Shown in pieces: positions 32,407-40,471 of a stretch of 64,000 nt of DNA. The DNA lies in assembly GCF_900187455.1 (NCBI RefSeq), contig NZ_FYDX01000021.1, forward strand, positions 1 to 64,000. Direction: 5' to 3'. The stretch is from Pseudomonas sp. Irchel 3E13. GTDB taxonomy: Bacteria; Pseudomonadota; Gammaproteobacteria; Pseudomonadales; Pseudomonadaceae. Position numbers and translations under genes: made by a program. The notes under the pieces were generated by a model. That model was not told where the DNA came from, made no database searches, and was given only the letters and a program-made list of their open reading frames with translations. Each line of letters begins with the position of its first letter. Positions within the stretch are counted from its first letter, which is position 1.

Positions 32407-33203
32407 TGCGTGACATCAGCACCGAAGTATTTCTCCGACAGCTTGGCCAGCGTGCCGTCAGCCCGCAGCTTGTCCAGTGCCTGGTTGATGGCGTCGAGCA
32501 GTTCCGGCTCGCCCTTGCGCAGTGCGATGCCCGACTCCAGGCGCGAGAAGGCGGCGCCGGCGAGTTCGGTGTCCTTGGCTTTCTGGGCGTATTCGAGGGC
32601 GGCGAGGCGGTCGATCAGGATGGCGTCGATGCGGCCGTTGCGCAGGTCGGCGAACTTGCTCGGATCATCTTCATAGGTGCGCACGTCGGCCTTCGGCACG
32701 TCCTGCTTGACCCACTGTTCGTAGTTGGTGCCCAGGCCGACGCCGACTTTCTTGCCGGCCAGGTCGGCGGCGGCATTGATATTCAGCTCCGCAGCCTTTT
32801 TCTTCAGGATCAGTGCCTGGATGCCGGACACGGTGTAGGGCTTGGAGAAGTCGTATTTTTTCTTGCGCTCTTCGGAGATCGTCACCTGGTTGACCACCAC
32901 GTCCAGGCGCTTGGATTCCAGGGCGGCGAGGATGCCGTCCCATTTGGTCGGCTGCACCTTGGCCTTGACCCCCAGTTGCTTGGCCAGGGCCTCGGACAGT
33001 TCCACCTCGAAGCCGGTGAGCTTGCCGTCGGCATCGACGTAGCTGAACGGCGGGTAGGTGCCTTCCAGGCCGATGTTGATGACGCCCTTGTCCTTGATGG
33101 TCTGCAATTGCTCGCCGGCGATGGCCTGGCTGAGCACGCTGGCGCCCAGAACGATGCCGGCGCCGATACCCAGAATGCGTTTGGTGAAAACGGAAATCGT
33201 CAT
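32403..33203 (-). CDS. tcyJ: L-cystine-binding periplasmic protein
   Basis: This 266-residue family-3 solute-binding protein has a signal peptide of about 29 residues (AGIVLGASVLSQAIA). Motifs are KGVINIGLEGTYPPFSYVDADGKLTGFEVE and DVVVNQVTISEERKKKYDFS, close to FliY/TcyJ, which bind cystine. It contains no Cys and no Met after the start. It is the first gene of the three-gene transporter operon; the D-cysteine desulfhydrase gene ends 118 bases upstream on the same strand, with an AT-rich promoter-like block between. Confidence 0.92.
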   Translation of the reverse strand: MTISVFTKRILGIGAGIVLGASVLSQAIAGEQLQTIKDKGVINIGLEGTYPPFSYVDADGKLTGFEVELSEALAKQLGVKAKVQPTKWDGILAALESKRLDVVVNQVTISEERKKKYDFSKPYTVSGIQALILKKKAAELNINAAADLAGKKVGVGLGTNYEQWVKQDVPKADVRTYEDDPSKFADLRNGRIDAILIDRLAALEYAQKAKDTELAGAAFSRLESGIALRKGEPELLDAINQALDKLRADGTLAKLSEKYFGADVTQ

Positions 33204-33321
33204 GCCCTGTCCCCAGTCTTGTTGTGAAAGTGGTGGTGACTATAGGGCGCGATTCATAGAGTCAAAAAATAATAAAAAAGCATTTTCCTATAGCGGTTTG
33301 ACCTATAAACCGACGCCAGTT

Positions 33322-34320
33322 TCAGCGTTTACAGACATCAGGGTAGGCGAATAATGCCGGGGCTCCGCCGGTGTGCAGAAAAATCAGCGGGCCGTCATCG
33401 AATCGCTGCCGGGCGATGCCGTCCAAAAGGCCGGCCATGGCCTTGCCGGTGTACACCGGATCGAGCAGCAGCCCTTCGTGGCTGGCCAGTAAATGGATAG
33501 CTGCGAGGCCGCCAGCGTTGGCTTCGCCATAGCGTGGAGCGTAGTACTCGTCCCACAAACGTACCTTGAACGCGTCCGGCAAACGGACGCCCAATAACTC
33601 CGCGGTGCGCTCGGCGAGGCCCTGGACCTTAGGCAGTTGCGCCTCTTCGCTGCGCGACACGGTGATGCCGATCACCGGCAGGTCCGGCAAGCGCTCGGCC
33701 AGCGCCAGGGCCAGGCCGCTGTGGGTGCCGGCGCTGCCTGAGGCGAGCACTACGCCGGCGAAAGTCTGGCCGCTCTGTTCGATCTGCTCGGCCAGTTCCA
33801 GGCCTGCGCGTACATAACCCAGCGCGCCAAGGGCGTTGGAGCCGCCGATGGGCACCAAGTACGGCTTGCGGCCGCTGGCGTGCAGGCGCACGGCGAGGGC
33901 TTGCAGCAGGTCGTCGGCGTTGTCGAGGTTGTCCACCAACTCGACCTTGGCGTCGAACAGGTCCAGCAGCAGGCGGTTGCCGTTTTCCAGGTAGCTGGCC
34001 GCGTCGGTGCCGATCGGGTTTTCCAGCAGTGCCACGCAGCCGAGGCCGAGGCGGGCGGCGAGGGCGGCAGTCTGGCGCACGTGATTGGACTGGATCGCGC
34101 CGGCGGTGATCAGGGTGTCGGCGCCCTTGGCCAGGGCGTCGGCGGCGAGGTACTCGAGCTTGCGCAGTTTGTTGCCGCCGAGGGCCAGCGGGGTGAGGTC
34201 ATCGCGCTTGATCCAGATCTCGCGCCCGGCCCAGTCGGAAAGCCGCTGAAGTTTTTCCAGCGGGGTGGGCGTGGCGAGCAGTTCCAGGCGATTGAAGCGG
34301 GCGAGTTGTCGTTCGATCAT
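33322..34320 (-). CDS. dcyD: D-cysteine desulfhydrase (PLP-dependent)
   Basis: This 332-residue fold-II PLP enzyme degrades D-cysteine to pyruvate, sulfide and ammonia. LTPLALGGNKLRKLEYL near 45-61 carries the Schiff-base lysine, AGAIQSNHVRQTAALAARLG follows, and SGSAGTHSGLALAL forms the phosphate loop. These agree with DcyD/ACC-deaminase-like proteins. The ATG at 34318-34320 gives the standard N-terminus MIERQLARFNR. It lies upstream of the cystine transporter and divergent from the serine acetyltransferase gene, a common Pseudomonas arrangement for cystine use. Confidence 0.92.
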   Translation of the reverse strand: MIERQLARFNRLELLATPTPLEKLQRLSDWAGREIWIKRDDLTPLALGGNKLRKLEYLAADALAKGADTLITAGAIQSNHVRQTAALAARLGLGCVALLENPIGTDAASYLENGNRLLLDLFDAKVELVDNLDNADDLLQALAVRLHASGRKPYLVPIGGSNALGALGYVRAGLELAEQIEQSGQTFAGVVLASGSAGTHSGLALALAERLPDLPVIGITVSRSEEAQLPKVQGLAERTAELLGVRLPDAFKVRLWDEYYAPRYGEANAGGLAAIHLLASHEGLLLDPVYTGKAMAGLLDGIARQRFDDGPLIFLHTGGAPALFAYPDVCKR

Positions 34321-34407
34321 GGCGGAAGTCGGTTGTAGGAAAATTCGAGCATAGGCAGGCATTCGGGCATGGGCAACCGTGCCTGGCAGCAGCACCGGAT
34401 GAATTCT

Positions 34408-34434
34408 GCAGGAGCGAGCGTGCTCGCGATGGCC
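34408..34434. repeat. REP palindrome
   Basis: This copy of the dispersed core has GCGTGC instead of GCTTGC at its centre. It lies between dcyD and epsC. Confidence 0.75.
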
Positions 34435-34584
34435 GCCTGAGGCAGGCCCAATCGGCTTATGCCATCTATATAGCCAACCGGCATAAACCATTATTTTTTC
34501 CCCCCCCGTTTCATGTCGTAGAGTGCGGTTCAAGAGAGCGGCCTTCCCCTTCCAGTCCCACGCCGCCCAGCAGGAGAAACAACC

Positions 34585-35520
34585 GTGAGCGACAACGCGC
34601 AATCCGGGTATTGGCAACTTCAGTCCATCGTCGGCCAGCTTCGTTCGGCCCGCGATCAGTGGCGCACCCGCAATGGCCGCAGCAGCGGCGAGCAGGGCGG
34701 GCGCGAATTGCCGTCGCGTGAGGCCGTACGACAGATCCTCGAACAGTTGTGCGGCGCGTTGTTCCCGATGCGCCTGGGGCCGGTGGACCTGCGTGAAGAA
34801 AGCGAAGACTTCTACGTCGGCCACACCCTCGACGCGGCATTGACTTCACTGCTGGCCCAGGCCCGCCTGGAACTGCGCTATGCGGCGCGGCACGGCCAGG
34901 CCGAGGACGCCAATGTCGACGCCACCGCCCTGCGCCTGATCCAGGAATTCGCCGCCGCCTTGCCGGCCATGCGTGTCCTGCTCGACACCGACGTTCTGGC
35001 CGCCTTCCACGGCGACCCGGCGGCGCGCAGCGTCGATGAAGTGCTGCTGTGCTACCCGGGCGTGCTGGCGATCATCCATCACCGTCTCGCCCACCACCTG
35101 TACCGCGCCGGCCTGCCGTTGCTGGCGCGGATCAGCTCGGAGCTGGCGCACTCGGCGACCGGTATCGACATCCACCCTGGCGCGCAAATCGGCCCGAGTT
35201 TCTTCATCGACCACGGCACCGGCGTGGTGATTGGCGAGACCGCGATCATTGGCGAGCGGGTGCGCATCTACCAGGCCGTGACCCTCGGCGCCAAGCGCTT
35301 CCCCGAAGACGAATGCGGCAAGCTGCAGAAGGGCCATCCGCGTCACCCGATCGTCGAGGACGATGTGGTGATTTATGCCGGCGCGACCATTCTGGGACGG
35401 ATCACCATCGGCAAGGGCTCGACCATCGGCGGTAACGTCTGGCTGACCCGCAGCGTGCCGGCGGACAGCAACCTGACCCAGGCGAACCTGCTGCAGCATG
35501 CGGATGGGGCGCAGAAGTAA
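34585..35520 (+). CDS. epsC: Serine O-acetyltransferase, EpsC type
   Basis: This 311-residue enzyme makes O-acetyl-L-serine, the carbon skeleton for cysteine. An N-terminal helical domain (about 1-185) is followed by a left-handed beta-helix of hexapeptide repeats (about 188-285; IDIHPGAQIGPSFFIDHGTGVVIGET, VTLGAK, ATILGRITIGKGSTIGG). The catalytic His-Asp motif IDHGTG is present. The extra N-terminal length distinguishes EpsC forms from short CysE. The start is GTG with AGGAGA upstream. It is divergent from dcyD, and a REP pair follows it. Confidence 0.94.
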   Translation: MSDNAQSGYWQLQSIVGQLRSARDQWRTRNGRSSGEQGGRELPSREAVRQILEQLCGALFPMRLGPVDLREESEDFYVGHTLDAALTSLLAQARLELRYAARHGQAEDANVDATALRLIQEFAAALPAMRVLLDTDVLAAFHGDPAARSVDEVLLCYPGVLAIIHHRLAHHLYRAGLPLLARISSELAHSATGIDIHPGAQIGPSFFIDHGTGVVIGETAIIGERVRIYQAVTLGAKRFPEDECGKLQKGHPRHPIVEDDVVIYAGATILGRITIGKGSTIGGNVWLTRSVPADSNLTQANLLQHADGAQK

Positions 35521-35533
35521 GAGGTCGTTTGGA

Positions 35534-35616
35534 GGCCTGATCGCGAGCAAGCTCGCTCCTACAGGCGTTGTGATAAACGCCCGATTTGTAGGAGCGAGCT
35601 TGCTCGCGATCAGGCC
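35534..35616. repeat. Inverted REP pair (BIME)
   Basis: Two REP cores in opposite orientation are separated by about 25 bases between epsC and betT. The whole unit is a near-perfect inverted repeat starting and ending GGCCTGATCGCGAGC. Confidence 0.85.
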
Positions 35617-35676
35617 CCAAAAAACCAACGCTAACGGTCGGCTATCGGTCGCTTCAAATTCGTATCCATGTTTAAC

Positions 35677-35692
35677 TTGAACGCTTGTTCAA
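35677..35692. promoter_or_regulatory. Putative BetI-type (TetR family) operator before betT
   Basis: TTGAACGCTTGTTCAA has perfect 6-bp arms around a 4-base centre, about 100 bases before the betT start. The TTGAAC/GTTCAA arms match the style of sites bound by the choline-responsive repressor BetI. No betI gene is in the window, so the repressor would act from elsewhere. Confidence 0.55.
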
Positions 35693-35790
35693 ATTAAACG
35701 CTGGTGAACTGCCGGTGTTCATCAGGAGGATTAGCCTTTGCTGAACCCGTTCAATCCATCCACTTTCCCGCCTTGCGAGGTGCACCGCCC

Positions 35791-37791
35791 ATGAGTGCGC
35801 CGTCAAACAATTCCCGCGACAAAATCCGCATGAACCCACCGGTGTTCTACTTCGCCGCCGGCTTCATCCTGCTCTTCGCCCTGATTGTGATCGCCAACCC
35901 GCAAGCCGCGGGCGAGTGGCTGCTGGCTGCGCAAAACTGGGCGGCGCACACCGTCGGCTGGTACTACATGCTGGCGATGACCCTGTACCTGGTGTTCGTG
36001 GTGGTCACCGCGCTGTCGGGTTACGGCAAGATCAAGCTCGGCGCCGACCACGACCAGCCCGAGTTCAGCTACCTGTCCTGGGCCGGCATGCTGTTCGCCG
36101 CGGGCATCAGCATCACCCTGTTTTTCTTCTGCGTTTCCGAACCGCTCACCCACCTGATGCAACCGCCCCAGGGCGAGGCCGGCACGGTGGAGGCGGGGCG
36201 CCAGGCAATGCAGTTGCTGTTCTTGCATTGGGGCCTGCATGGCTGGGGCGTGTTCGCCTTCGTCGGCATGGCCCTGGCTTACTTCGCCTACCGCCACAAC
36301 CTGCCGCTGGCGCTGCGTTCGGCGCTGTATCCGCTGATCGGCAAACGCATCAACGGGCCCATCGGCTACGCGGTGGACGGCTTCGGCATCATCGCCACGG
36401 TGTTCGGCCTTGGCGCTGACATGGGCTTCGGCGTGCTGCACCTGAACTCCGGCCTCGACTACCTGTTCGGCGTCCCCCATAGCCAGTGGGTGCAGGTGGC
36501 GCTGATCGCGCTGATGATGGGCGCGGCGGTGATGGTGGCGGTGGCCGGGGTGGAGAAGGGCGTGCGGGTCATGTCCGATATCAACCTGTTCCTGGCCTGC
36601 GCGCTGCTGCTGTTCGTGCTGTTCGCCGGGCCGACCCAGCACCTGTTCAACACCCTGATCCAGAACCTCGGCGACTACCTCGCCGTGTTGCCGCGCAAGA
36701 GCTTCGACGTCTACGCCTACACCCAGGCCAACGACTGGCTGGGCAACTGGACGGTGTTCTATTGGGCCTGGTGGATTGCCTGGGCGCCGTTCGTGGGGCT
36801 GTTCATCGCGCGGATTTCCCGCGGTCGGACCATCCGCGAATTCGTCTTCGGCGTGCTGCTGATCCCGCTGGGTTTCACCCTGGCGTGGATGTCGATCTTC
36901 GGCAACAGCGCGCTGAGCCAGGTCCTCGATCACGGCATGACCGCGCTGGCCGACTCGGCCATCGAAAACCCGTCGATGACCCTCTACCTGCTGCTGGAAA
37001 CCTACCCGTGGAGCAAGGTGGTGATCGCCGTCACGGTGTTTATCAGCTTCGTGTTCTTCGTCACCTCGGCCGACTCCGGCACCGTGGTGCTCTCGACGCT
37101 CTCGGCCAAGGGCGGCAGCACCGACGAGGACGGGCCGAACTGGCTGCGGGTGTTCTGGGGCGTGATGACCGCGCTGGTCACCAGCGGCTTGTTGTTCGCC
37201 GGCAGCATCGACTCGCTGAAGTCTGCGGTGGTGCTGACCTCGCTGCCGTTCTCGCTGATCCTGCTGGCGATGATGTGGGGGCTGCACAAGGCGTTCTACC
37301 TGGAATCGCAGCGACAGATTGCGCAGATGCACTCGCTGGCGCCGTTCGCCGAGTCGCGGCGCGGTCGCGGCGGCTGGCGCAAGCGCCTGAGCCAGGCCGT
37401 GCACTTCCCGTCACGCGATGAGGTGTACCGCTTCATGGACGACGTGGTGCGTCCGGCGATTGCCGAAGTGACCGAGGTGTATGCCGAGAAGGGTCTGAAC
37501 GTCATCACCCAGGAAGACCCGAGCCATGACAACGTCAGCCTGAAGATCGGGCATGGAGAGGAACAGCCGTTTATCTACCAGGTGCAGATGCGCGGCTACT
37601 TCACTCCGTCCTTCGCCCTCGCCGGGCTGGGCACCCAGGAGCAGAAGAACCGTCGCTACTACCGCGCCGAAGTGCACCTGAGCGAAGGCAGCCAGGATTA
37701 CGACCTGATGGGCTACAGCAAGGAGCAGATCATCAACGACATCCTCGACCAGTACGAACGGCATTTGCAGTACTTGCATCTGGTGCGTTGA
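35791..37791 (+). CDS. betT: BCCT-family choline/betaine transporter
   Basis: This 666-residue symporter has about twelve predicted helices and a long cytoplasmic C-terminal domain (about 510-666) typical of osmo-responsive BetT. The BCCT signature is NDWLGNWTVFYWAWWIAWAPFVGLFIARISRGRTIREF around residues 310-350. MGFGVLHLNSGLDYLFG marks the earlier conserved helix. The ATG at 35791 gives the N-terminus MSAPSNNSRDK; longer starts add unlikely sequence. Its last 87 bases are duplicated at 41188-41275, flanking the island that follows. It likely imports choline or a related betaine. Confidence 0.92.
   Translation: MSAPSNNSRDKIRMNPPVFYFAAGFILLFALIVIANPQAAGEWLLAAQNWAAHTVGWYYMLAMTLYLVFVVVTALSGYGKIKLGADHDQPEFSYLSWAGMLFAAGISITLFFFCVSEPLTHLMQPPQGEAGTVEAGRQAMQLLFLHWGLHGWGVFAFVGMALAYFAYRHNLPLALRSALYPLIGKRINGPIGYAVDGFGIIATVFGLGADMGFGVLHLNSGLDYLFGVPHSQWVQVALIALMMGAAVMVAVAGVEKGVRVMSDINLFLACALLLFVLFAGPTQHLFNTLIQNLGDYLAVLPRKSFDVYAYTQANDWLGNWTVFYWAWWIAWAPFVGLFIARISRGRTIREFVFGVLLIPLGFTLAWMSIFGNSALSQVLDHGMTALADSAIENPSMTLYLLLETYPWSKVVIAVTVFISFVFFVTSADSGTVVLSTLSAKGGSTDEDGPNWLRVFWGVMTALVTSGLLFAGSIDSLKSAVVLTSLPFSLILLAMMWGLHKAFYLESQRQIAQMHSLAPFAESRRGRGGWRKRLSQAVHFPSRDEVYRFMDDVVRPAIAEVTEVYAEKGLNVITQEDPSHDNVSLKIGHGEEQPFIYQVQMRGYFTPSFALAGLGTQEQKNRRYYRAEVHLSEGSQDYDLMGYSKEQIINDILDQYERHLQYLHLVR
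37705..37791 (+). repeat. Direct repeat, left copy (3' end of betT)
   Basis: The last 87 bases of betT, from CTGATGGGCT to the stop, are repeated at 41188-41275 in the same orientation. Only a handful of mismatches and one inserted base separate the copies. Confidence 0.9.
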
Positions 37792-37796
37792 GGACA

Positions 37797-37837
37797 CGAG
37801 TTCGCGGGATGGCCGCTCGGCCCTTCCGCGAACTTGC
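37797..37837 (+). terminator. Stem-loop after betT
   Basis: GTTCGCGG (near 37800) pairs with CCGCGAAC (near 37829), with a small inner hairpin GGCCGCTCGGCC. T-rich sequence afterwards is weak, so this may be a transcription boundary between betT and hcp rather than a strong terminator. Confidence 0.45.
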
Positions 37838-37928
37838 TTAATTTCCCCAAGCTCTTTCAGAAACGTCTCACAGACGCTGCCGTGTCACCTCTCTAGGCTG
37901 CGAACTCCAACCTACAAGGAGTTCGACG

Positions 37929-38411
37929 ATGGCCAGCCACAGCTACCTGAGCATCACCGGCAAGAAAATGGGGCTGATTTCTGCCGGATGTTCCACCCAG
38001 GCCTCCATCGGCAACAAATGCCAGGCCGGGCACACCGACCAGATCCTCGTGCTGGCGCTGAACCATGCGATGACCAGTGTCAGCAACCTCTCCGACGCTG
38101 TTCACAATCCCCTCGTCCTCCACAAGCTCCTCGACAAATCCAGCCCGCTGTTGGCGCAGGCACTGGCTGATCGGGAAGAAGTGTCCTGCGAGATCGATCT
38201 CTATCGAACCGCCGACGCGACCCAGCAAAAGTACTTCACCCTAGAGCTCAAGGGCGCGCGGATCGTCGGCCTCACCCTCGATATCCCTGACGTACTCATG
38301 TTCAACGATGCCGAGCCCACCGAGCAGGTGGTGCTGCGCTACGACAGCATCACCTGGGTTCATCACGCCGCCAGCACCAGTGGCTACGCCTTCTGGGGCA
38401 TGAACGAATGA
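37929..38411 (+). CDS. hcp: Hcp-family type VI secretion tube protein (orphan)
   Basis: This 160-residue Hcp protein forms the hexameric rings of the type VI secretion tube and carries small effectors in its lumen. Hcp features are ITGKKMGLISAGC at the start, the Q..HTDQILVLALNHAMT loop, and the repeated beta pattern ending VLRYDSITWVHHAASTSGYAFWG. No other secretion genes are nearby, so it is an orphan hcp served by an apparatus elsewhere. Its stop codon overlaps the next start (ATGA), coupling it with the effector gene. AAGGAG precedes the ATG. GC content is that of the core genome, unlike the genes that follow. Confidence 0.93.
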   Translation: MASHSYLSITGKKMGLISAGCSTQASIGNKCQAGHTDQILVLALNHAMTSVSNLSDAVHNPLVLHKLLDKSSPLLAQALADREEVSCEIDLYRTADATQQKYFTLELKGARIVGLTLDIPDVLMFNDAEPTEQVVLRYDSITWVHHAASTSGYAFWGMNE

Positions 38412-39103
38412 GCACGCGGCCCTCGCCCTATCGTCTGGATAACCAGCTCTCGGAGCTTCATCAAAGTGCGGCGAACCTGACGCGGTATGCCTGCATTGTC
38501 AGTTCCCGGCATATCAAGGATGGGGTGTTGCGGGGGCGGTTCAATCGGACGATGGCGTATTACGTGCGGCAGGTTCTGGCGGATGTTAGGAACGGGAAGA
38601 TCAGGGCGGATGAGGGTTTAGCGCAGATTGAGGTGGAGCATAAAGGGCTTACACAAGTCGAGACCACCGAGGCTCTCATAGGGCTTAGAGCGGGCATTTA
38701 TCAGTTTGCGGACGGTGCAAGTATATGTCGTTCAGTCGCGACCTGTGTTTATGGTCTGCCAGCAGCAATTCATGGTGCTAATAACGTATATGAAAATGGA
38801 AGCAACCTGTGGACAGGTAAGGCAGACGCTGTCGGGCCTGTCCGCAAGTTGTATCGAAGTGCGGCTGAAAGCCTCGGGAGAAAGGCGATTGAAGGTGACA
38901 TTGCGTATGGCTCGGTTGATATTTTTCTGTCGGGCTACGCTCTATTGAGAAAAATTCCCAAAAAAGGCTCTTGGAAGTTATTCAGGAGAATGCCCGCAGA
39001 CCTTGAGCGTGCTTACAAACAAATGGGGAAAGGGGCTTTAATCGGCGATGTTTCTGCAACGGGGCTTACAATTAACAAATTGCGTGAGGAATTGGAAGAA
39101 TGA
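38408..39103 (+). CDS. DUF4225-like type VI effector, probably membrane-acting
   Basis: This 231-residue protein overlaps hcp by four bases, the typical position of an Hcp-carried effector. Residues 1-75 form a conserved, charged helical N-part. From about residue 90 a Gly/Ala-rich hydrophobic stretch (GLRAGIYQFADGASICRSV and ATCVYGLPAAIHGANNVYEN) resembles DUF4225 proteins, which are common effectors in Pseudomonas and related bacteria. DNA changes from GC-rich to AT-rich near 38640, so the C-terminal toxin part looks acquired. The immunity candidate overlaps its stop (ATGA). The target is probably the inner membrane, inferred from the membrane nature of the partners. Confidence 0.75.
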   Translation: MSTRPSPYRLDNQLSELHQSAANLTRYACIVSSRHIKDGVLRGRFNRTMAYYVRQVLADVRNGKIRADEGLAQIEVEHKGLTQVETTEALIGLRAGIYQFADGASICRSVATCVYGLPAAIHGANNVYENGSNLWTGKADAVGPVRKLYRSAAESLGRKAIEGDIAYGSVDIFLSGYALLRKIPKKGSWKLFRRMPADLERAYKQMGKGALIGDVSATGLTINKLREELEE

Positions 39104-39420
39104 TTACATTTTTATTCCTTGTGTGTACGGTGTGCAGCGTTTGTTTCGCATTTTTCCTGCGTGATAGATATTCAGGGGAAGATTTAAAGCTTCGCTATGC
39201 TTTGGGGTGCCTTGGTTATAATCTTGTATTTTGCATTTCTTACTTGAAGCTGGCCAAGTATAACTGCATTGCTTTTTATGGTTGCTTTCCAAACCTTGAA
39301 AAAGAATATCCAGCCATAGTTTGGATATCGCTAATCTGCTTTTTGTTGCATGCTGTTGCTCACCCTATGGAATGGACTCCTAAATTTAGACTTCGGCGGG
39401 GTTTCAGAACGTTCAAGTGA
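39100..39420 (+). CDS. Immunity-like three-helix membrane protein A
   Basis: This 106-residue AT-rich gene overlaps the effector stop codon by four bases. The protein has three predicted helices (about 2-20, 35-52 and 73-92). It shares with the four downstream relatives the pattern YSGEDLKLR, FYGCFPNLEKEYP and a Trp/Phe plus Arg-rich end (RLRRGF). The position directly after the effector makes it the best candidate for cognate immunity protein. No database family is recognised by eye. The family similarity within the array is clear. Confidence 0.75.
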   Translation: MITFLFLVCTVCSVCFAFFLRDRYSGEDLKLRYALGCLGYNLVFCISYLKLAKYNCIAFYGCFPNLEKEYPAIVWISLICFLLHAVAHPMEWTPKFRLRRGFRTFK

Positions 39421-39429
39421 TTTTTTCGC

Positions 39430-39687
39430 AGCTCCCGGCATATCAAGGATGGGGTGAAGACGGGATCAGCTTTGGCAGTTATCTTGTTTAACGTATGTTT
39501 TGGGTTTTTTCATGTGAAACTCACGAAAGAAGATTGCATGCTGTTTTACGAACGTTTTCCTGGGCTGGAGGATAATTATCCTGTAACTGCATGGTTTTCT
39601 CTTGTCTGCATTTTTCTACATTGCTTTGCTATCCCTACAGAGTGGGAGCCGAGGCGTCTGTTTAGAGTAAGGCGAAAAGCCTTGTAG
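39430..39687 (+). pseudogene. Truncated immunity gene B fused to effector 5' fragment
   Basis: Bases 39430-39456 repeat effector bases 38501-38527 with one mismatch. They join directly to an immunity-gene sequence that starts in the middle of the first helix and is very close to copy E (40951 onward, GGATCAGCTTTGGCAGTT). A frame from a GTG at 39454 would give 77 residues lacking the first helix and ending LFRVRRKAL. It is best read as a recombination chimera whose product is doubtful. Confidence 0.7.
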
Positions 39688-39705
39688 GGTTCGACGCTGA
39701 GCCGC

Positions 39706-39827
39706 CATTGCGTATGGCTCGGTTGATATTTTTGTCGGGTAACACCAATCAAGCCTCGAAGAGGGCTGAAGTGAAAATGACGATGAAAAAGCTGCATGAA
39801 GATGTGAACAAGGATTTAGAGGAGTGA
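39706..39827 (+). pseudogene. Decayed 3' end of an effector allele (remnant 2)
   Basis: Bases 39706-39742 match effector bases 38899-38937 (ATTGCGTATGGCTCGGTTGA) with a two-base deletion. The region ends in a frame reading MKKLHEDVNKDLEE and a stop at 39825-39827, which parallels the effector C-terminus INKLREELEE. The stop overlaps the start of immunity gene C (TGATG), preserving the effector-immunity junction. It cannot make a full effector. Confidence 0.65.
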
Positions 39828-40141
39828 TGGTATTTCTGTTTTTTCTGCTTGCGCTAGGTAGTGTGTCGCTAGCCTATCTCTTAAGAGGGCATTTTTCCGG
39901 TGAAAATCTAAAGCTTAGAGATTCTGTAATCTGTCTTGTCTTTAATTCAGTGTTTGGCTTTTTTTACTTGGAGTTGGCAGAGCAAAGATGTATTTCATTT
40001 TACGGGTGCTTTCCGGAGTTTATCGATAAGCACCCAGTTGTTTTTTGGGTGGCTCTGGCATGTCTATTTCTGCATGCCTTCGCTTTTCCCGTGAACCCGA
40101 AGATTAAACGCTGGGTTTTTCGTGCGAAAAATTCAAATTAG
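39827..40141 (+). CDS. Immunity-like three-helix membrane protein C
   Basis: This 104-residue relative of proteins A, D and E starts at ATG 39827, overlapping the stop of remnant 2; a GTG one codon earlier is possible. It reads LLRGHFSGENLKLR, FYGCFPEFIDKHPVV, then a third helix and a basic end. It is closest to A in the N-terminal half. It is probably an orphan immunity gene kept after its effector was replaced. Confidence 0.7.
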   Translation: MVFLFFLLALGSVSLAYLLRGHFSGENLKLRDSVICLVFNSVFGFFYLELAEQRCISFYGCFPEFIDKHPVVFWVALACLFLHAFAFPVNPKIKRWVFRAKNSN

Positions 40142-40155
40142 TTCTGGGGTGTTAA

Positions 40156-40471
40156 TTGTTAAGAGTTAATGGCGCCAGTCTCTGGACCGACGGGTCTGAT
40201 GTGGTCGGGCCTGTTAGAGGTATGTATCAGAACGCTGCAGTCGCTGTCGGAGGCACTAAGAGCCAAGGCAGTGTTGCCTATTGGCTGGCAGATATGGGGT
40301 TAGCTGGCTATGGACTTGTACGTCCTGTTCTTAAGTTCGTGGAAACTTTTTTACAGAATGAAAATTGACCATGTTCCGGCCTACAAACTGATGGGCAGTG
40401 GGGCGCTTATATTTGAAGCGTATATAGCCTGGCTCACCTCTCTTCAGATTATGGAGGAGATTGATAAGTGA
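40156..40471 (+). pseudogene. Frameshifted C-terminal half of an effector allele (remnant 3)
   Basis: The first frame reads NGASLWTDGSDVVGPVRGMY then YWLADMGLAGYGLVRPVLK, matching effector residues 130-185 (NGSNLWTGKADAVGPVRKLY). Near 40340 the homology moves to the +1 frame, which reads WKLFYRMKIDHVPAYKLMG and then SGALIFEAY, ending MEEIDK at 40469-40471. The effector has WKLFRRMPADLERAYKQMG and KGALIGDV there. A single frameshift and the missing N-terminus mark it as a broken allele. It overlaps the GTG start of immunity gene D. Confidence 0.8.

Noticed and set aside
35803..37404. Open frame of 533 codons on the minus strand over betT
   Set aside because: The product is rich in His, Gln, Arg and Gly without any fold motif; betT on the plus strand is certain.
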